From Crotophaga sulcirostris (lineage: Eukaryota; Chordata; Aves; Cuculiformes; Crotophagidae), in the NCBI GenBank assembly GCA_013397455.1, contig VYZB01000013.1:5355393-5419392 (forward strand): a stretch of DNA of 64,000 bases. Reading direction: 5' to 3'. Below the pieces are notes generated by a model. That model was not told the origin of the DNA and did no database searches. It worked only from the letters and a program-made list of their open reading frames with translations. The translations under genes and the position numbers were made by a program. Position 1 is the first letter of the stretch. The number at the start of each line of letters is the position of its first letter. Positions 36,030 to 48,600 of the stretch are shown here, in pieces.

Positions 36030-37062
36030 TTTGTTTTGTTGGCTGAAGGGCAACAGAGGGTTGTGGTCACTGACACAGAGTCTAGTTGGAGACCTATAGT
36101 TAGTGATGTTCCCCACGGCTCCGTAATGGATTCTGACCTGGATGAGCAGTAGAGTGTACCCTCAGCGTGTTTGCCAATGATACAGAACTTGGGGGACCAG
36201 TTGATACATTGAAAGACTGTGCTGCCATTCAGTGAGACATGAACAGTCTAGAAAACTGGGTGGAGAGAAATATGATGAAGTTCAGGAGTAGCAAGTATAG
36301 AGTTCTGCACCCTCGGAAGAATAACCCCACACACCAGCAAATATCAAGGGTTGACCTGCTAGAAAGCAACTCTGCAGAGAAGGACCTGGGAGTCCTGGTG
36401 GACAAGTTAACCAGAAGTCAGCAATGTTCCCTCTTGGACAAGAAGTCCAAGGGTATCTTGAGGTACATTAAGAGTGTAGACTGCAGGTCGAGGAATGTTT
36501 TCCTCCCTCTCTACTCTGCTCTACTGAGGCCTCATCTGGAGTACTCTGCTCAGTTTTTGGGCTCCTCAGCTCAAACAAGACAAGGAACTACTGGAAAGAG
36601 TTCAGTGGAGGGCCTTGAAGAAGATGAGGGGATTGGAGTGTCACTCTTACGAGGATAGGCTGAGTGAGAGTCATGGATCTGTTTATCCTGCAGATGAGAA
36701 GACTGAGAGGAGACCTTACTAATGAATATAAATATTGAAAGGGCAAGATACAAGAGGATGGAAGCAAACTATTTTTAGTGGTGCCCAGTGCAAAGACAAG
36801 GGGCAATGGGCACAATATGGAATACAGGAAGTTCCACTTGAACATGAGGAAGATCTTTACTCTGAGAGTGATGGAGCATTGGAACAGTCTGCCCAGAGAG
36901 GTTGTGGAATCTCCTCTGAGGATATTCAGAACTTGCCTGGACACATTCCTGTGCAACCTGCTCTTTGCACCTGCTTCAGCAGGAGGCGGGGTGGACTAGA
37001 TGAACTCCAGAGACCCCTTCCAACATCAAACATTTTTTGATTCAGTGATTTAGAATAACAAC
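36030..37062 (+). mobile_element. CR1 LINE, 5'-truncated, ORF2 second half and tail
   Basis: The element begins at about GTTGGCTGAAGGGCAACAGA, corresponding to the reverse-transcriptase core just before its second catalytic block. It then encodes VPHGSVM, FANDTELGG (the catalytic Asp pair has become Asn-Asp), LENWVERNMMKFRSSKYRVLH, LLESNSAEKDLGVLVD, SRNVFLPLYSALLRPHLEY, and after a frameshift the KQDKELLERVQ block. After another shift come [39 protein letters not shown] and the closing GGVD block. The GPVLFNIFI motif expected right after VPHGSVM is missing, a small deletion. The 3' end is at about 37060 (TTTTTGATTCAGTGATT). Open frames of 139, 101 and 73 codons are remnants of one ORF2. It is non-functional. 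Confidence 0.93.
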
Positions 37063-40000
37063 TCTAAGTATCTACACAGGGTGAGGTGAATTGCTCCCTA
37101 TTCACTTCTTATTATATCAACAAGAGCAGACAACTTGTCTGCATACTTTAAACATATTTTTATCTTTAAGTGAATTGCATTAACACAAGTGAGTATATGA
37201 TACAGAAAAAAATCAGAAAAATGTCATATATCTATGTTCTTAAAGTTTCTTCAGAAAATTCAATAGCATTTTTTTTATTTAGGTTGAAAACATTTTCAAA
37301 GTGAGGACTTAGTCATTTTTCATACAATTATTCTGTTACAGGGTAAACTGAGTTGAATTATGTGAGTATTCAGGGCTGTCTCAGTTTAGCAAATACAAGT
37401 TGCTTAACAATTCTAAGTTTCAGTGGATGGCTCTTAAACTGCAAAATGCAAAACAGCTCTTCCAGCTGTTTGCTTGCAGTTGATGTTGAAGTAGAGAAGG
37501 TAATTTTTGTTTTCAGTGTGCTGTTCATGATAATAAGAATACAGAAACAGCATTTTCTTATCAACTCAGAATGACCTAAATAAATAGCTTCAGTCAATAT
37601 TCCAGATGCTACTCAGTAGTACAATAGTACCTACTCATCTCAGTCACAAGAGAAGTCCTTGCCCTCTATATACAAATATGTTTAGGGTGTGTATCTCTGA
37701 AGGAAAGCCTAGTTTAGTTAATTCTAATATTCACCGTCTTTTAAATTGTTTTTTCCTAAGTTTTAGTAATAGTTCCTTTTTTATCCCCCCTCCCTCCCCG
37801 GCTCCCTCAACAGGGACTTACTAAGAATATTTTAACTGGATATTAAATTCAGTGGCGAAATAAGAATTTAATTAATAAGAAGTTTCTATGCGCTAATTTA
37901 GTTGCAATGTGTTTTTAGATATATATGGGAGGTTATTTTGCTAAATAAGCTTTTTCTTGCTAATTTTCCAGTCTGAAAATCTTTTTTTTCACATCAGCAA
38001 CTTCACAAATAGCCTTGAGGAACCTTAATTTCCTGTATGTTTTTTGGCAAATAATCCTTCCTACTCCCATATTCTCATTATTATTCTCAGACAAGAACAT
38101 TCAATTCTGAACAAAATAATAGCATGGTGTTTCAGGTTATTTCCTAACCTTATGGTTTTTATAAGCTTTCATAGAGTATTCCATGCTTTAATGTGCTTAC
38201 TGCCTAAGAACAGAGTTCTCAACTCTTTTTTGCATGAATCTAACATCAGATTTGAATATACTTACTAAGAACCCTTTGATGTTGCAATTAAAATCTCACA
38301 ATTAGAAAAGGAAATGCTGAGTAACAATAATCAGGGCAATTGCAGCAACAGGAACTGGAAACTACAAAGTACCTTCCTTAAACCAATTCATTCCATGTTT
38401 TCATGTCATTTATTGCATATTCACAGTTGGCCTAACTCAGCTATTACTAGTCTACATAGTTCCTCTAATTAACTTTAGTTAGAGTAGAATTAGTCTTCAG
38501 TAAGAACAGAAATAACAGAGTAAGAGTGAAAGGAGTTAAAAAAAAAGTCCACAATTAAAGCAACAGCCGTTAGTGAGTAAATATTAAAGCAAAGAACTAG
38601 GAAAGTACATCCCTGCATGTTACCTTCAGCATATAACTTCAATCAAATTTCTGAATGTTCTTCATTTACTTTGATATCTCCTTAAAGTCTGACATCTTTA
38701 AACCTAACTGGTGTAGTTAGACTAATACAAAATGAATATGTGTTATCATTTGATTTTTTTGTCGTAATTTCTTGTTTTCTGAATGACAGTGGAAGTATAC
38801 TCCTTTACACTGCTTTATGACATTATCCAGTTGAAAATTATTAATTGTCTAGCATAGTTATATCCCTTTCTTTGGCTTTGTGGCTTCTATCTTAAGATGG
38901 AATGAAGCTCTCCTGGAAAATCTTCTTTTTCTCTTTCTTAAATGAAGCTAGAAGATTAGCAGGTACTATGTTAAAAAATAAGTAAGATCAAAAGCAGGTA
39001 GCATGAAACACGCGCATCCCTTAGGTATAATGGCTGTGGTCTCTAAACTAGTTATTTTATCTTATAACATGTTTTAAGTGAGATTAAGAAAATAATGCAT
39101 ATAAGTTTCTGGTATAGGTGAGTTTTGGTGGATGTGAAAACATATTGATAACCCTTCAGTTTGTCTGACAAAACTGTCTTCTGCTGATAAAACCAGTAGC
39201 TTTGTCCATTTGATACTTTTCTTCAAAGGAGTAAAAATAGTTATCAGTAATTGAAAAGTACAACAGTTATTACTAGTCATTTACAAGATACATGTAGTTT
39301 TATGCCAGATCTGAATATTGATACCTTCTGTAATGATTTTCTCCTTCAGAAAGGTCTTGGGATGGACAACACTTCTTGTAATTAACGCATTTGTTTAGGA
39401 ATGATCTAGACAAGGTTTTAGAAGGTTACTGACAAGCAAGGAAGATTACGTAACTTTATCATTATATAAGTGATTGAAATTGTTAGCTATCTTCCTTATT
39501 CTTATGTTGAAGTTTGTAGGTAAATTCATTCCACAGGTTGAACTTCCCTGTGGAAATTGAGTGACTATGTGTCTTCCGAGTTCATCGATATCAGAAGACA
39601 GATAAAAAACTAGGAAAAAAAATTAAAATGTAAACCCAATACAACATTATATAGAGATGGTGTTAAAAGATAAGCCTTTGATTAATGAGGGAAGGTAACA
39701 GAAATTTTAATAAAATAATAAGTTCCTTAACACCCCAGTGATCCATGAAAAACCTTTTTACCCAAATAATTCCTGTAGGAGTATTTTTCAGATTCCTACA
39801 GTTCAGATATCCAACCATAACGCAAGTATAGCAAAATATTATTTAAAAATGTAGAAATCTCATATTCTAGATTCACAAGCTAGAGAAAGGTGGAGGGGAA
39901 TATAAAAATACCATCTTAAACCTCTTCCTTACATGTGAGTCTGCACTATTATAATAAGGAAACAATGATAGCTAATAACCCCAGTAGACACATCATCAAT

Positions 40001-42639
40001 GTAAAGATGTGTAGTATACTATAGCCTCTTATAGAAATACGGAAGAAGTAAGATAAAATTGGCCACACAAAGCTCTGTGTTTCTAGAACTTCCAGGGTCT
40101 GCACTAGTATAATAGTTCCACACTATAGTGCAGTTTGCCATGTAGCTGCTTCCTACTTCCTCACTACGATTTCTTTTTACTGTTCCTGGGTTTCTTTTTA
40201 CTGTTCCTGGGGCAGAGTTTGTATCTCTTGCAGTCTTTATTCCCAAGAGATCTGATCCAAGAGTTGTTTCCACAGACCTTACTTCTTTCTTAATGCTTAT
40301 ATCTAAACAGACAAAAATCTTCATCAAGTTTGCAAATTAAAAGATAATTAGAACCTTTTTCAGGTTTGGCTGTTTGATTTTGGTTTTTTTCTGTTCCTCG
40401 CTTGCTCTTCCCATTTACAGACTCCAGCAAAGGGAGTAGAGGTTGCATACCAGAATGAAGAGTGATCTCCTACCATCTTAACATCTTCCATTTGAGGAAC
40501 AGGAGTTTTTTTTCACCACTCTCTAACAAGATGGTTGTAATTTTCAGTATTGTTTCTGTAGAAGTAAATAATAGATTCTGAATAAAAAAAAAGACACTGT
40601 TGCAGATATGGATGAATGCAGAAGAGGAACACTGTTCAAAGAGTGAAAGAAGGTTTTACAGGGAAAAGGTGCATGTGTGTTGGGTAGAGTTCTGTTGTTG
40701 TTGGTCTTTATTGTAGCCTAACTGCAGCACTAGACCATGTATGAAATAAAACAGTCTGAGACTGAACCCTGCAGTTCTGAATAAGCAAGTGTAAAAACAA
40801 AACTAAAGTTAAGACTTCTCAAACCATTTTTACAGTCATTAAATTCAAAATGGGTCATTTTTAATAATGAGATTTTGCAGCTATTTAGTCACTGATCATT
40901 TTGCCAGTTTTAATTAATTCCAATTTTAAAAGATGAAGTTCTAAATACGCATGGAAAAATTGGAAATGAGGCTTGTCTTAACTTGGTTTACAGTAATATT
41001 TTATGTCAATGGTTATAGAAAATTAATCCTCCCCTAGAAAGTTTAGAGTACTAGAGACACGATCCAGGGTAGTGCTGTACGTTTCCTCTGGTGATGATTG
41101 GCATTTTCATTTTTCTTTGAATATGCCCTCAGCCTTCCTAGATTAACCCTTTACTTTGTAATTTTTCCCTGCATATTGAGAATAATAATCTATTGAGAAA
41201 CCGCAAAAGAGATGGAACACCATACATGATACCACTTACATATGATATTACTATAGTTACTGTGTTGCCCATGATGACTGCAATGAATTACTGTTTTCGA
41301 TATTATCCATAGCCCAGTCTGCCAAATAGTGTATGTCTGTTTCTCAAAACATAGTCCAAAAATCTACAGTTATTCAGCATATGAAGGCAATTTGTACCAA
41401 TGCACTATCTTGGTAATCAAAGAAAGACAACTCTACCTTTACAGAGCAGTTTCTACAGCTACCAGATATACACTTCTCTTCCAGAAAAAAAAAGGTATTG
41501 ACCTATGTATCTTCAAAGATTATGTGGGAGAAGGACAAAAGTCCTCTTCTCCAAGGTCTATATTTCATCAGCCATGGGCAATAACAGTGATCCTGTGTGC
41601 TCCAGGAAAGACAAGACTAGGGTATTCATATAGATTTCACCGTCTCTGACTTCTTTGAAGAAATGAGTATCTAGTATCCCTTCAGCCTTGAAACATAGCT
41701 TTGATAAACACATTCTGAATTTTCTGAGTCTGCAGATTAAGAGACATCACTTTACATGGGAATGCCCATCTCTCACCAGAATGTAGTTCTGAAGTTCAAC
41801 TATAATTGTAAATTACATTCCCATGTCGCAAAACAAGAAACAAATTATTGTACACTGCATGAGCGGAATATAAATTAATGGATGAAAGGAAACAAAATTC
41901 CACTCTGTGCCTGAGGAAATGAAATCTCATCTTGAATGTGTTTTTTTTGAAAAATATTGCTGTCCTTATATATTATTTTTAGTAGTGCATATACTATATC
42001 AGAATGCAAGATAAATACAGCACATAAAGTGAGATATGGCCTTCCTCTAAGGAGTTCAGAAACTAATTTGTATAGATTAAAAATACTCAAAATAATAAAT
42101 ATGATAATGCAACAAAGTAGAATTATAGCAATTTTTATCAGACAAGTGGATTGTAATGAATATTTTAAATAGAAGTTCGCAGCTTTTTCTACTCTCTCTA
42201 TACTTCCAGTCTCATGCCCTCTATTGAAAAATCAGATATTTCTTTACTTCCTTTGGGGATTTTATTCCAGTACAGTACAATGTAATCCAATTAAAAAAAG
42301 CCCACAATTTGGATCTCAAATGTGTTTAATTCTACTCTCAGCACTGCTTCAATTGCTGTGCTTCGCTGTCTGTCAAACAGAGAACAGCAGTCTCCCCATT
42401 TCCAACTCTTGGATGGGCACACTATGTGTGTGGGTGGGTTAAAAAAATGGTGCCTGTCTTCTAAGGAATGTCACATATTCTTTACTGTGCGGCAGATTGG
42501 TTCCCCTTGGTGGTATATAAACAAACCCTGACTCACCTAACTTTTCTACCCTCTTTCTAATGAATTAGTCATAGAGAAATATTTCTTTCGTAGAAAGCAC
42601 CAGCATCAGATTTAACCTTGGAGAAACTGTCAGCAACTG
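37063..42639. other. Gene-free AT-rich stretch
   Basis: No gene, RNA or known repeat is seen in these 5.6 kb. ORFs such as 41329-41649 (plus) and 40019-40327 (minus) have no domain. The latter contains a repeated GTVKRNP segment created by the 21-bp duplication listed separately. Confidence 0.55.
40170..40211. repeat. 21-bp exact tandem duplication
   Basis: A 21-base unit starting TTTCTTTTTACTGTTCC occurs twice without mismatch (40170-40190 and 40191-40211). The absence of differences suggests recent origin. Confidence 0.92.
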
Positions 42640-43412
42640 TCATTCACAGAGGTGATCAGCACTAGTGCAGGCATGTGCTATAGCAGAATGGGGGATTGTG
42701 ACATTCAGGAGGGTTTCCTGAACCAGGGAAACTCTGGGGGAGCACAGAGACCCACGGAGACTTGCCAGGAAGTAGCAACTCTCGTGAGGGTAGCTGATGT
42801 GGCTTGGGTAGGACCAGTAGTACTGGCAGCCACAAAAGGCAGCCCTAACGAGTACCAGCGACCAGGAGCGCTGCTACCAGGGCAAACAGAGCATGGCGTG
42901 TCAGCCGAAACACGGCACAGCAGTTTGTGTGGCAGTTTGCAAGGAAAGGCACTCAGGGAGGGTGTGTCTTCAAAGAGGTCATTCTGCTCCCAAATGGGAG
43001 TCCTGAGGTTTACAGAATCCAGCACCTGGGAACATTCTGTGACCACACGCACAGCTCAAGGCACTCATCCTACCTGACCCTCAAGGTAAAATTACGAGCA
43101 TTTGTGACAGAGAAAAGGTTGTAACTCTGGCAGGGCAGTCTACACCATCTAACCCAGAGGCTGTAAGCTGAAAAAAAGATAGATTTTGATTAGATATAAG
43201 GAAGAAAGCTTTCACTGTGCGTTTCGTGATGCAGTGGCCCAGGTTGCCCAGAGAGGCTGTGGATGCCCCGTCCCTGGAGGTGTTCAAGGTTGGATGAGAT
43301 TTTGGGCAACTTGATCTAGTAGAAGGTGTGCCCATGGCAGGGGAGTAGGAACTACATGATCTTTTAGGTTCGTTGCAACCAAAATCATTCTATGATATGA
43401 TTCTATAACTTT
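42640..43412 (+). mobile_element. CR1 LINE, apparently internally deleted (5' region joined to 3' end)
   Basis: The right part (43140-43412) is a clear CR1 3' end: AGATTTTGATTAGATATAAGG (RFRLDIRK-type), GGTTGCCCAGAGAGGCTGTG, CCCTGGAGGTGTTCAAGGTT, then the octamer tail ATCATTCTATGATATGATTC. The left part (42640-43085) is GC-rich, with GCATGGCGTGTCAGCCGAAA, GGCAGTTTGCAAGGAAAGG and CATTCTGTGACCACACGC. I recall similar phrases from the 5' untranslated region of full-length avian CR1, but less surely. If so, all of ORF1 and most of ORF2 are gone, leaving a non-autonomous derivative. The 141-codon plus ORF at 42652-43077 and the 115-codon minus ORF over it show no domain. Alternatively the left part is a different repeat next to a 5'-truncated CR1. 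Confidence 0.65.
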
Positions 43413-45285
43413 GCAAGCTATAGAGATTAATAAAATTAGAAAAAAAGTGAAATGTCTTTGTCTTCAGATTATTCAGAAACAATATGAATATTGATAGGAG
43501 AGGAATCTTATTTGAAAATGGTGGGGTTCCTTTAGGATCAGGAATATAAAGGCCAGATAGAGTAAGGTGAGTAGTGTAAAAGAATTTTGCTAGGTCCACT
43601 TTTTTCTTTTTTAAAAAAAAAACAAACCTATTTTATATTTTGCACTTGAGCAGACTTCATGAGCCCATGCATTGCACCAAACCCTTCCCTGGCTGTAAAG
43701 TCGTTGGCATGTGTGTCACATTTGGAAGGGACATTTTATTTTATTTCTCAGGAGGGTTTGGCAATATCACTTTCTAGGCTGAAGGAGCAGCATCAATTTA
43801 ATGGCTAATGGTATGATAGAAAATTAATAGAAATAGTGGCTAAGAAAATATAGTTTAAAACTGAAAATAATATCCTTTACAGCTTACTGACCTGAAAGAC
43901 AGTCATTGTACAGTCTCAATATTTATATCAACCAAGAAACTATCTAGGAACAATCCATAAGGCATTTATGTCAGTTTTGACAGTTCCCTTCCACCCCTAA
44001 TCCTCATGTGCCTCTTTGCCTTCAGCCTTCCTGTAATATTCATATGGCAAAATACCAAGAGCCTAATTTCTACAGCCATTCATAATAATGTCAAAATGCA
44101 TTAATTTTTAAAGTGCTTCCTAACCAGGCCTCACAAGAAATTAAAGTTATCATTTTAAAGAGAGACTTGTTCAGAGATCTTAACTTAAACCCCAGATTTC
44201 CATTTGAATTCTCTGGTGAAAGTTTGTTCACATGATCTTTCTCAGATGGCTATCACTGAAAGAGATAGATGTGAGGTAGCTCCACCCCATAGAGGCTGGC
44301 ATTTTGTTTCAACTGATGTTCTAAGCCACTTAGCAGGAGTTTTTATTTTGGGCTTAGCCTTATAGGTGCAGAATTCTTAGTATGGAGCTTGTACTTTGCT
44401 TCTGGCTCAGAAAAAAGTTCAATTGTGTCAACCTGAATGATAGACATATCCAGAATTAGAATTACTGTAAGCAGTTTTACTTAAGTGATTTCAAAACCTA
44501 TAATAGCACCTGTCCTACTAGATTTCCACAAAAAGCTGAGGGCGATTAAAAGTTAGCGATAACAGATAATGACTACAATTATATTTTACTATATTACATT
44601 ATATTGGGAAAGGCTACTTAGATATCCTAAATTTAAATCTAATTGGTACAATAGCAGTCTCTCATTCAGAATTAATATAAAACCAGCTGAATGCTATTAG
44701 GAAATAATTAGCTGAAACAACAGGTTATGTACCAGTCTGATGAGTAGAATTAGTTCTAACATTTCTAATAACAGGTGTGAACATGAAGTACTGATTGTGC
44801 TTCTTTTTATGTGAAAGACAAGGGTCACAAAGAAGAGCAAAGGTTAGGAAGCAGAGCTAGAGAGTATGTAACTGACTGGAAGAAGGAAAGAAGAGATTTG
44901 TGGATTAAGTGGTGAGTAAGTTTATACTTGGAATAATAAAATAAACATAAAATCTAGCGTTTTTCACTCATTCTGAAAAGAGTTAATTTATGCAGCCTTC
45001 TTTAATATCTGTGACTTCACAGATTCTTAACTTCACTGGTTTTGTCTTTCTTCCTTTTTATTCCTTTGCCTTTCCTTATGTCAAGGACTGTGTTTCAGAC
45101 TGCAGATGAACTGTTCCTTTTATTTTGTCTTAAACACTGTTTGCAAGCCATGTTTGTGAGATGGAGCGGTTGAAAGTAGATCAAAAGGGCAAAACCAAGG
45201 TTATTGGTTTTCACACCTTATAGAACTTTCTTTGCACACATGCGTTAAGAGGTCAAACATGGGTCACTGCAATTTTTGGAGGGGC
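43413..45285. other. Gene-free AT-rich stretch
   Basis: No gene or repeat recognised. A nine-plus-A run follows CTTTTTTCTTTTTT near 43600-43622. Confidence 0.55.
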
Positions 45286-45606
45286 TCAGGGGGAGGGGTG
45301 TGTGCTCAGCACTCCTGAGAACAATTGCAGAATGTCCACCAGGAAACAGCTTATGTGACATAAACTGCCTCCTAAAGGCATGTCCAGTAGGCATAAAGGG
45401 ACATGATCAACGAGCATCAACTGCGTAAAGGAGGATGTCTCTGTATTTTGAACCAACACTCCCATGTTTTCCAGGATTTTGGCATCATATTTCATGGTGG
45501 GATCCCTTGGAAAGGTGAAACTATTTTTTTCCACTAATTCTGTTACTTCTTTTCTATCTGCCTCTGTTCTCCTTTCCCTCATTTCTCTCTCTCTTTGTAG
45601 TTCCAT
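45286..45606 (-). CDS. Unidentified 106-codon ORF with charged N-terminal helix
   Basis: The predicted chain starts MELQREREMRERRTEADRKE and continues VTELVEKNSFTFPRDPTMKYDAKILE (to about residue 47; given here in two parts), then turns hydrophobic (LMLVDHVPLCLLDMPLGG). The first half is strongly charged and would suit a helix or coiled coil; the second half looks like unrelated sequence. The GAGAGAGA-rich DNA that encodes the start could create such a frame by chance. I recognise no family. It could be a decayed exon or part of an old repeat. There are stops just upstream of the first Met and no clear splice acceptor. Confidence 0.15.
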   Translation of the reverse strand: MELQREREMRERRTEADRKEVTELVEKNSFTFPRDPTMKYDAKILENMGVLVQNTETSSFTQLMLVDHVPLCLLDMPLGGSLCHISCFLVDILQLFSGVLSTHPSP

Positions 45607-48600
45607 TTCCGGAGAGGCACATTATTACTTTATACAGTTTATATATGCATACATCTTTGCCTTCACCAGGAATCAACAGTTATTTTACTCTAATAGCGAA
45701 CTGATTATTTGCAAACTGCCTTAGAATTAAAAAATTAGTTCAAATTAACTATATTGAGTTGTTTTCACTTTAATTCACTTTCCAGAACTCCATTTTAATG
45801 AACCACATCCTTCTTCCCCTTGTAGGGGGCAAGGAATCCTTATAAAGTATATTCACTGAGTCAGAGTTTTTAACCAGTAAATAAAATAAAAAAATCTTTA
45901 ACATCATTGATTCTACACACCGTGAAAATAAATGGTAAATAATCATATTAAGATGAAACTATAAATCTCAATATGCTTAAAAATCACGTACAGTTAAGGA
46001 CGGGGGAAATAGTTTAGTTTAGTTCTTTATTGGATTTTGGAAAAGTCAATTTTAAATTTGTATCCATCGTCATAAAGGCAGAATTTCATAGGGAAAATCA
46101 GTCCATATTCTGATTCTAGAGGATTTTTGACAACAGATCGTGCTCCTTTGAAAACTGTAGAAGAATTGTAGCCCTGCCAGACACAAGCACTCATCTTACT
46201 GGGGAACTATTGCTATATTCTTAGAATATTTGCTTGTGTACAAGACAAAACAGAGACTTTATAATGATACTTTTCTATAATAATGTACCACGTATTAAAA
46301 GAGACTTCTGTCTCTCAGTGAAAAATGAAGTCATAAAAATGTAAGGATTTCTTCTTAGATATTTTTAATCTTCTGTGAGGGACATTTACCGGAACTTCTC
46401 TTAGTCTTTTGTTTTCTCAAATACTCAGTCTATTTGTAATTATTCAGCCTCTTTTTCTGTTCAATGGTGGCATGCCAAAATAAGTTCAACAGGTCATCAG
46501 TTTTTTCTTTTTTAAAACTCTTAGAGATAGCCAAAATGAAAGAAGGTTGCATGAACCTCTCTGGTTGCTATATATACTAATGCAGCAGCTGCCTTAGATA
46601 ACATTCTTCTGGAAAAGTTGTCTACAGACTTGCTGTCCTCCCTGGAAAGATGACGTACTTTATTCTGGGTTGATTAACAGCTAGAGGATCCATCAGACTT
46701 TTAGGGCTAATGGCTTTAGAAAAAGAATGTAAACGCTAGGTTTTGTGCTATTAGCAAATGTCATTCAAATTGCTACTATTTTCTGCACATATAATTGTGG
46801 TTAAAGCCTTGAAGAGAGAGATCTTCCAGTCACTCTGCCTTTCAGGCCAATTACATGAGCTACCATGCAGACAGGACATAGGTCCCACAGCAAAGAATTT
46901 TAATTCATGAAAAAGTTTTGAGTCCAGCTAGGGTCGGTAAATCTACTACCAAAATGTAATGTCATTTAAATTGAAATTTTGAAAGAAAAAAAAATAGCAT
47001 TTCCAAAGTATCTTTATCAAAATCGTCATTTCTGAGACATCTGTAAGAAACATTAATTGAAGTACTTTTTATTATTAACAACTGTTCTTTTTAATTATTA
47101 GTTAATGGACAACTTTAAAATATGTAGGGAGGTGTTTCAAACGGACTGATATCTTAGCATATGTTAAACCAGTTCATTGTAAGCATCACTGATTTCTACA
47201 AATGCAAGCAGGAAACAGCTGTATGGGAAATAATAATGGTAATAATATTTTGGGGATTTTTTTCCCCAAACAGTTATTGAAAAAATCATATTACTAATTT
47301 AAACAGAAGACAGGAAGATATATGCAAGGTACTTAGAACCTCAAATATTGTTTGTTCTTTGTGAAATGCAGTTTTCACTAGAGAAACCAATTTGTTCATA
47401 AAGTTTACCTTCAAAAAAAGCCAACTGTTCTCAGAATCTTGTTTATGTTCAACAAGGAAACACATTTTATGTATAAAGCAAAGAATTAATGGTTATTGTT
47501 ATTTAAACCTTAAAAGTCTAATTGAAAAAATCGTTATTTCTCTACATCTAATAATTAGAGAAAAAGAGAGAATAATAATAATACTTGCAATATTTCCCTA
47601 GAGAGAAAAACTCAATAACAGTAATCATACAATTAAAACTCTACCTCATACATTTATAGTCACTGTTCCTTTTCTTGAGGTTATACTCAGCCTTTCATTA
47701 CTGTTCCATATATTAACACCAGGAGTTTCAGCTGCTGAACAGAGTAACACCATGCTTCTGGATTTCTTAATCAGAAGATATGTCACATTGATATACTGAA
47801 TTCATTTTGTGCTTTAGGATTAACTTAGTGTGAGTTTTACATGTTTGCTAACATAATTTTACATCTTTTCTTTTTCTGCAGCTTCACACTATTTTTGCCT
47901 TTTGTACACGTTTGGTACTATTTCTACCCCTAAAACCAGTTTTTTGCACCTTCATCTACATTTCTTTAACTGACCCTGGATGAATTACATTTTTCTGTGG
48001 GCTTTCCAGTGCAAACCTGTGTCCTGTGTTTTATCATTAAACGCATGTACTTCTTCACCCTGCACTCTACGTCTCAGCTTCTAAAGCCCTTTCCTATCAT
48101 ACGTACAAGGGGAGTATTTCTATATACTACATAGTTGTGTTAAGAGTTATAAATATCACTCACAGAATAAATACTTATTACTGCTATAAAACTATGGTTG
48201 TATAACATGAAGATAAAGAAAAATAAAATAAATTAGCCATAGGTTGCTGGTCAAGTAGAGAAATCAGTGTCACTATTACACCAAGTAAAACAAAGCTGCA
48301 GGTAGTTCACAAAAAGTTTAGACACAGCACACCTGACAAAACTCAGTCCTGAGGCCTTGCAAACTTGGCGCAATACCTATGGCCTGTCACTAACAACGAC
48401 AGTACTATATTGTAGGGCTACCTTGCTACACAACACACAGACTACATATCACTTAATTTTTATTCATGTTCTCACAGGAAAAAAAGAAGTATTTCAGGAT
48501 TTGTATTTTACACTGTGAAAAGCTAAGGTGTTCTAAAATGCATGATTCTTGTCAGGAGATCTCAAGAAAGCAGATACTTTTTTTCCCAGAAAGAAGAAAA

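Noticed and set aside
42652..43077. 141-codon plus ORF and 115-codon minus ORF over it
   Set aside because: Both lie in the GC-rich block joined to a CR1 3' end. The two frames mirror each other and neither shows a domain, so I treat them as by-products.
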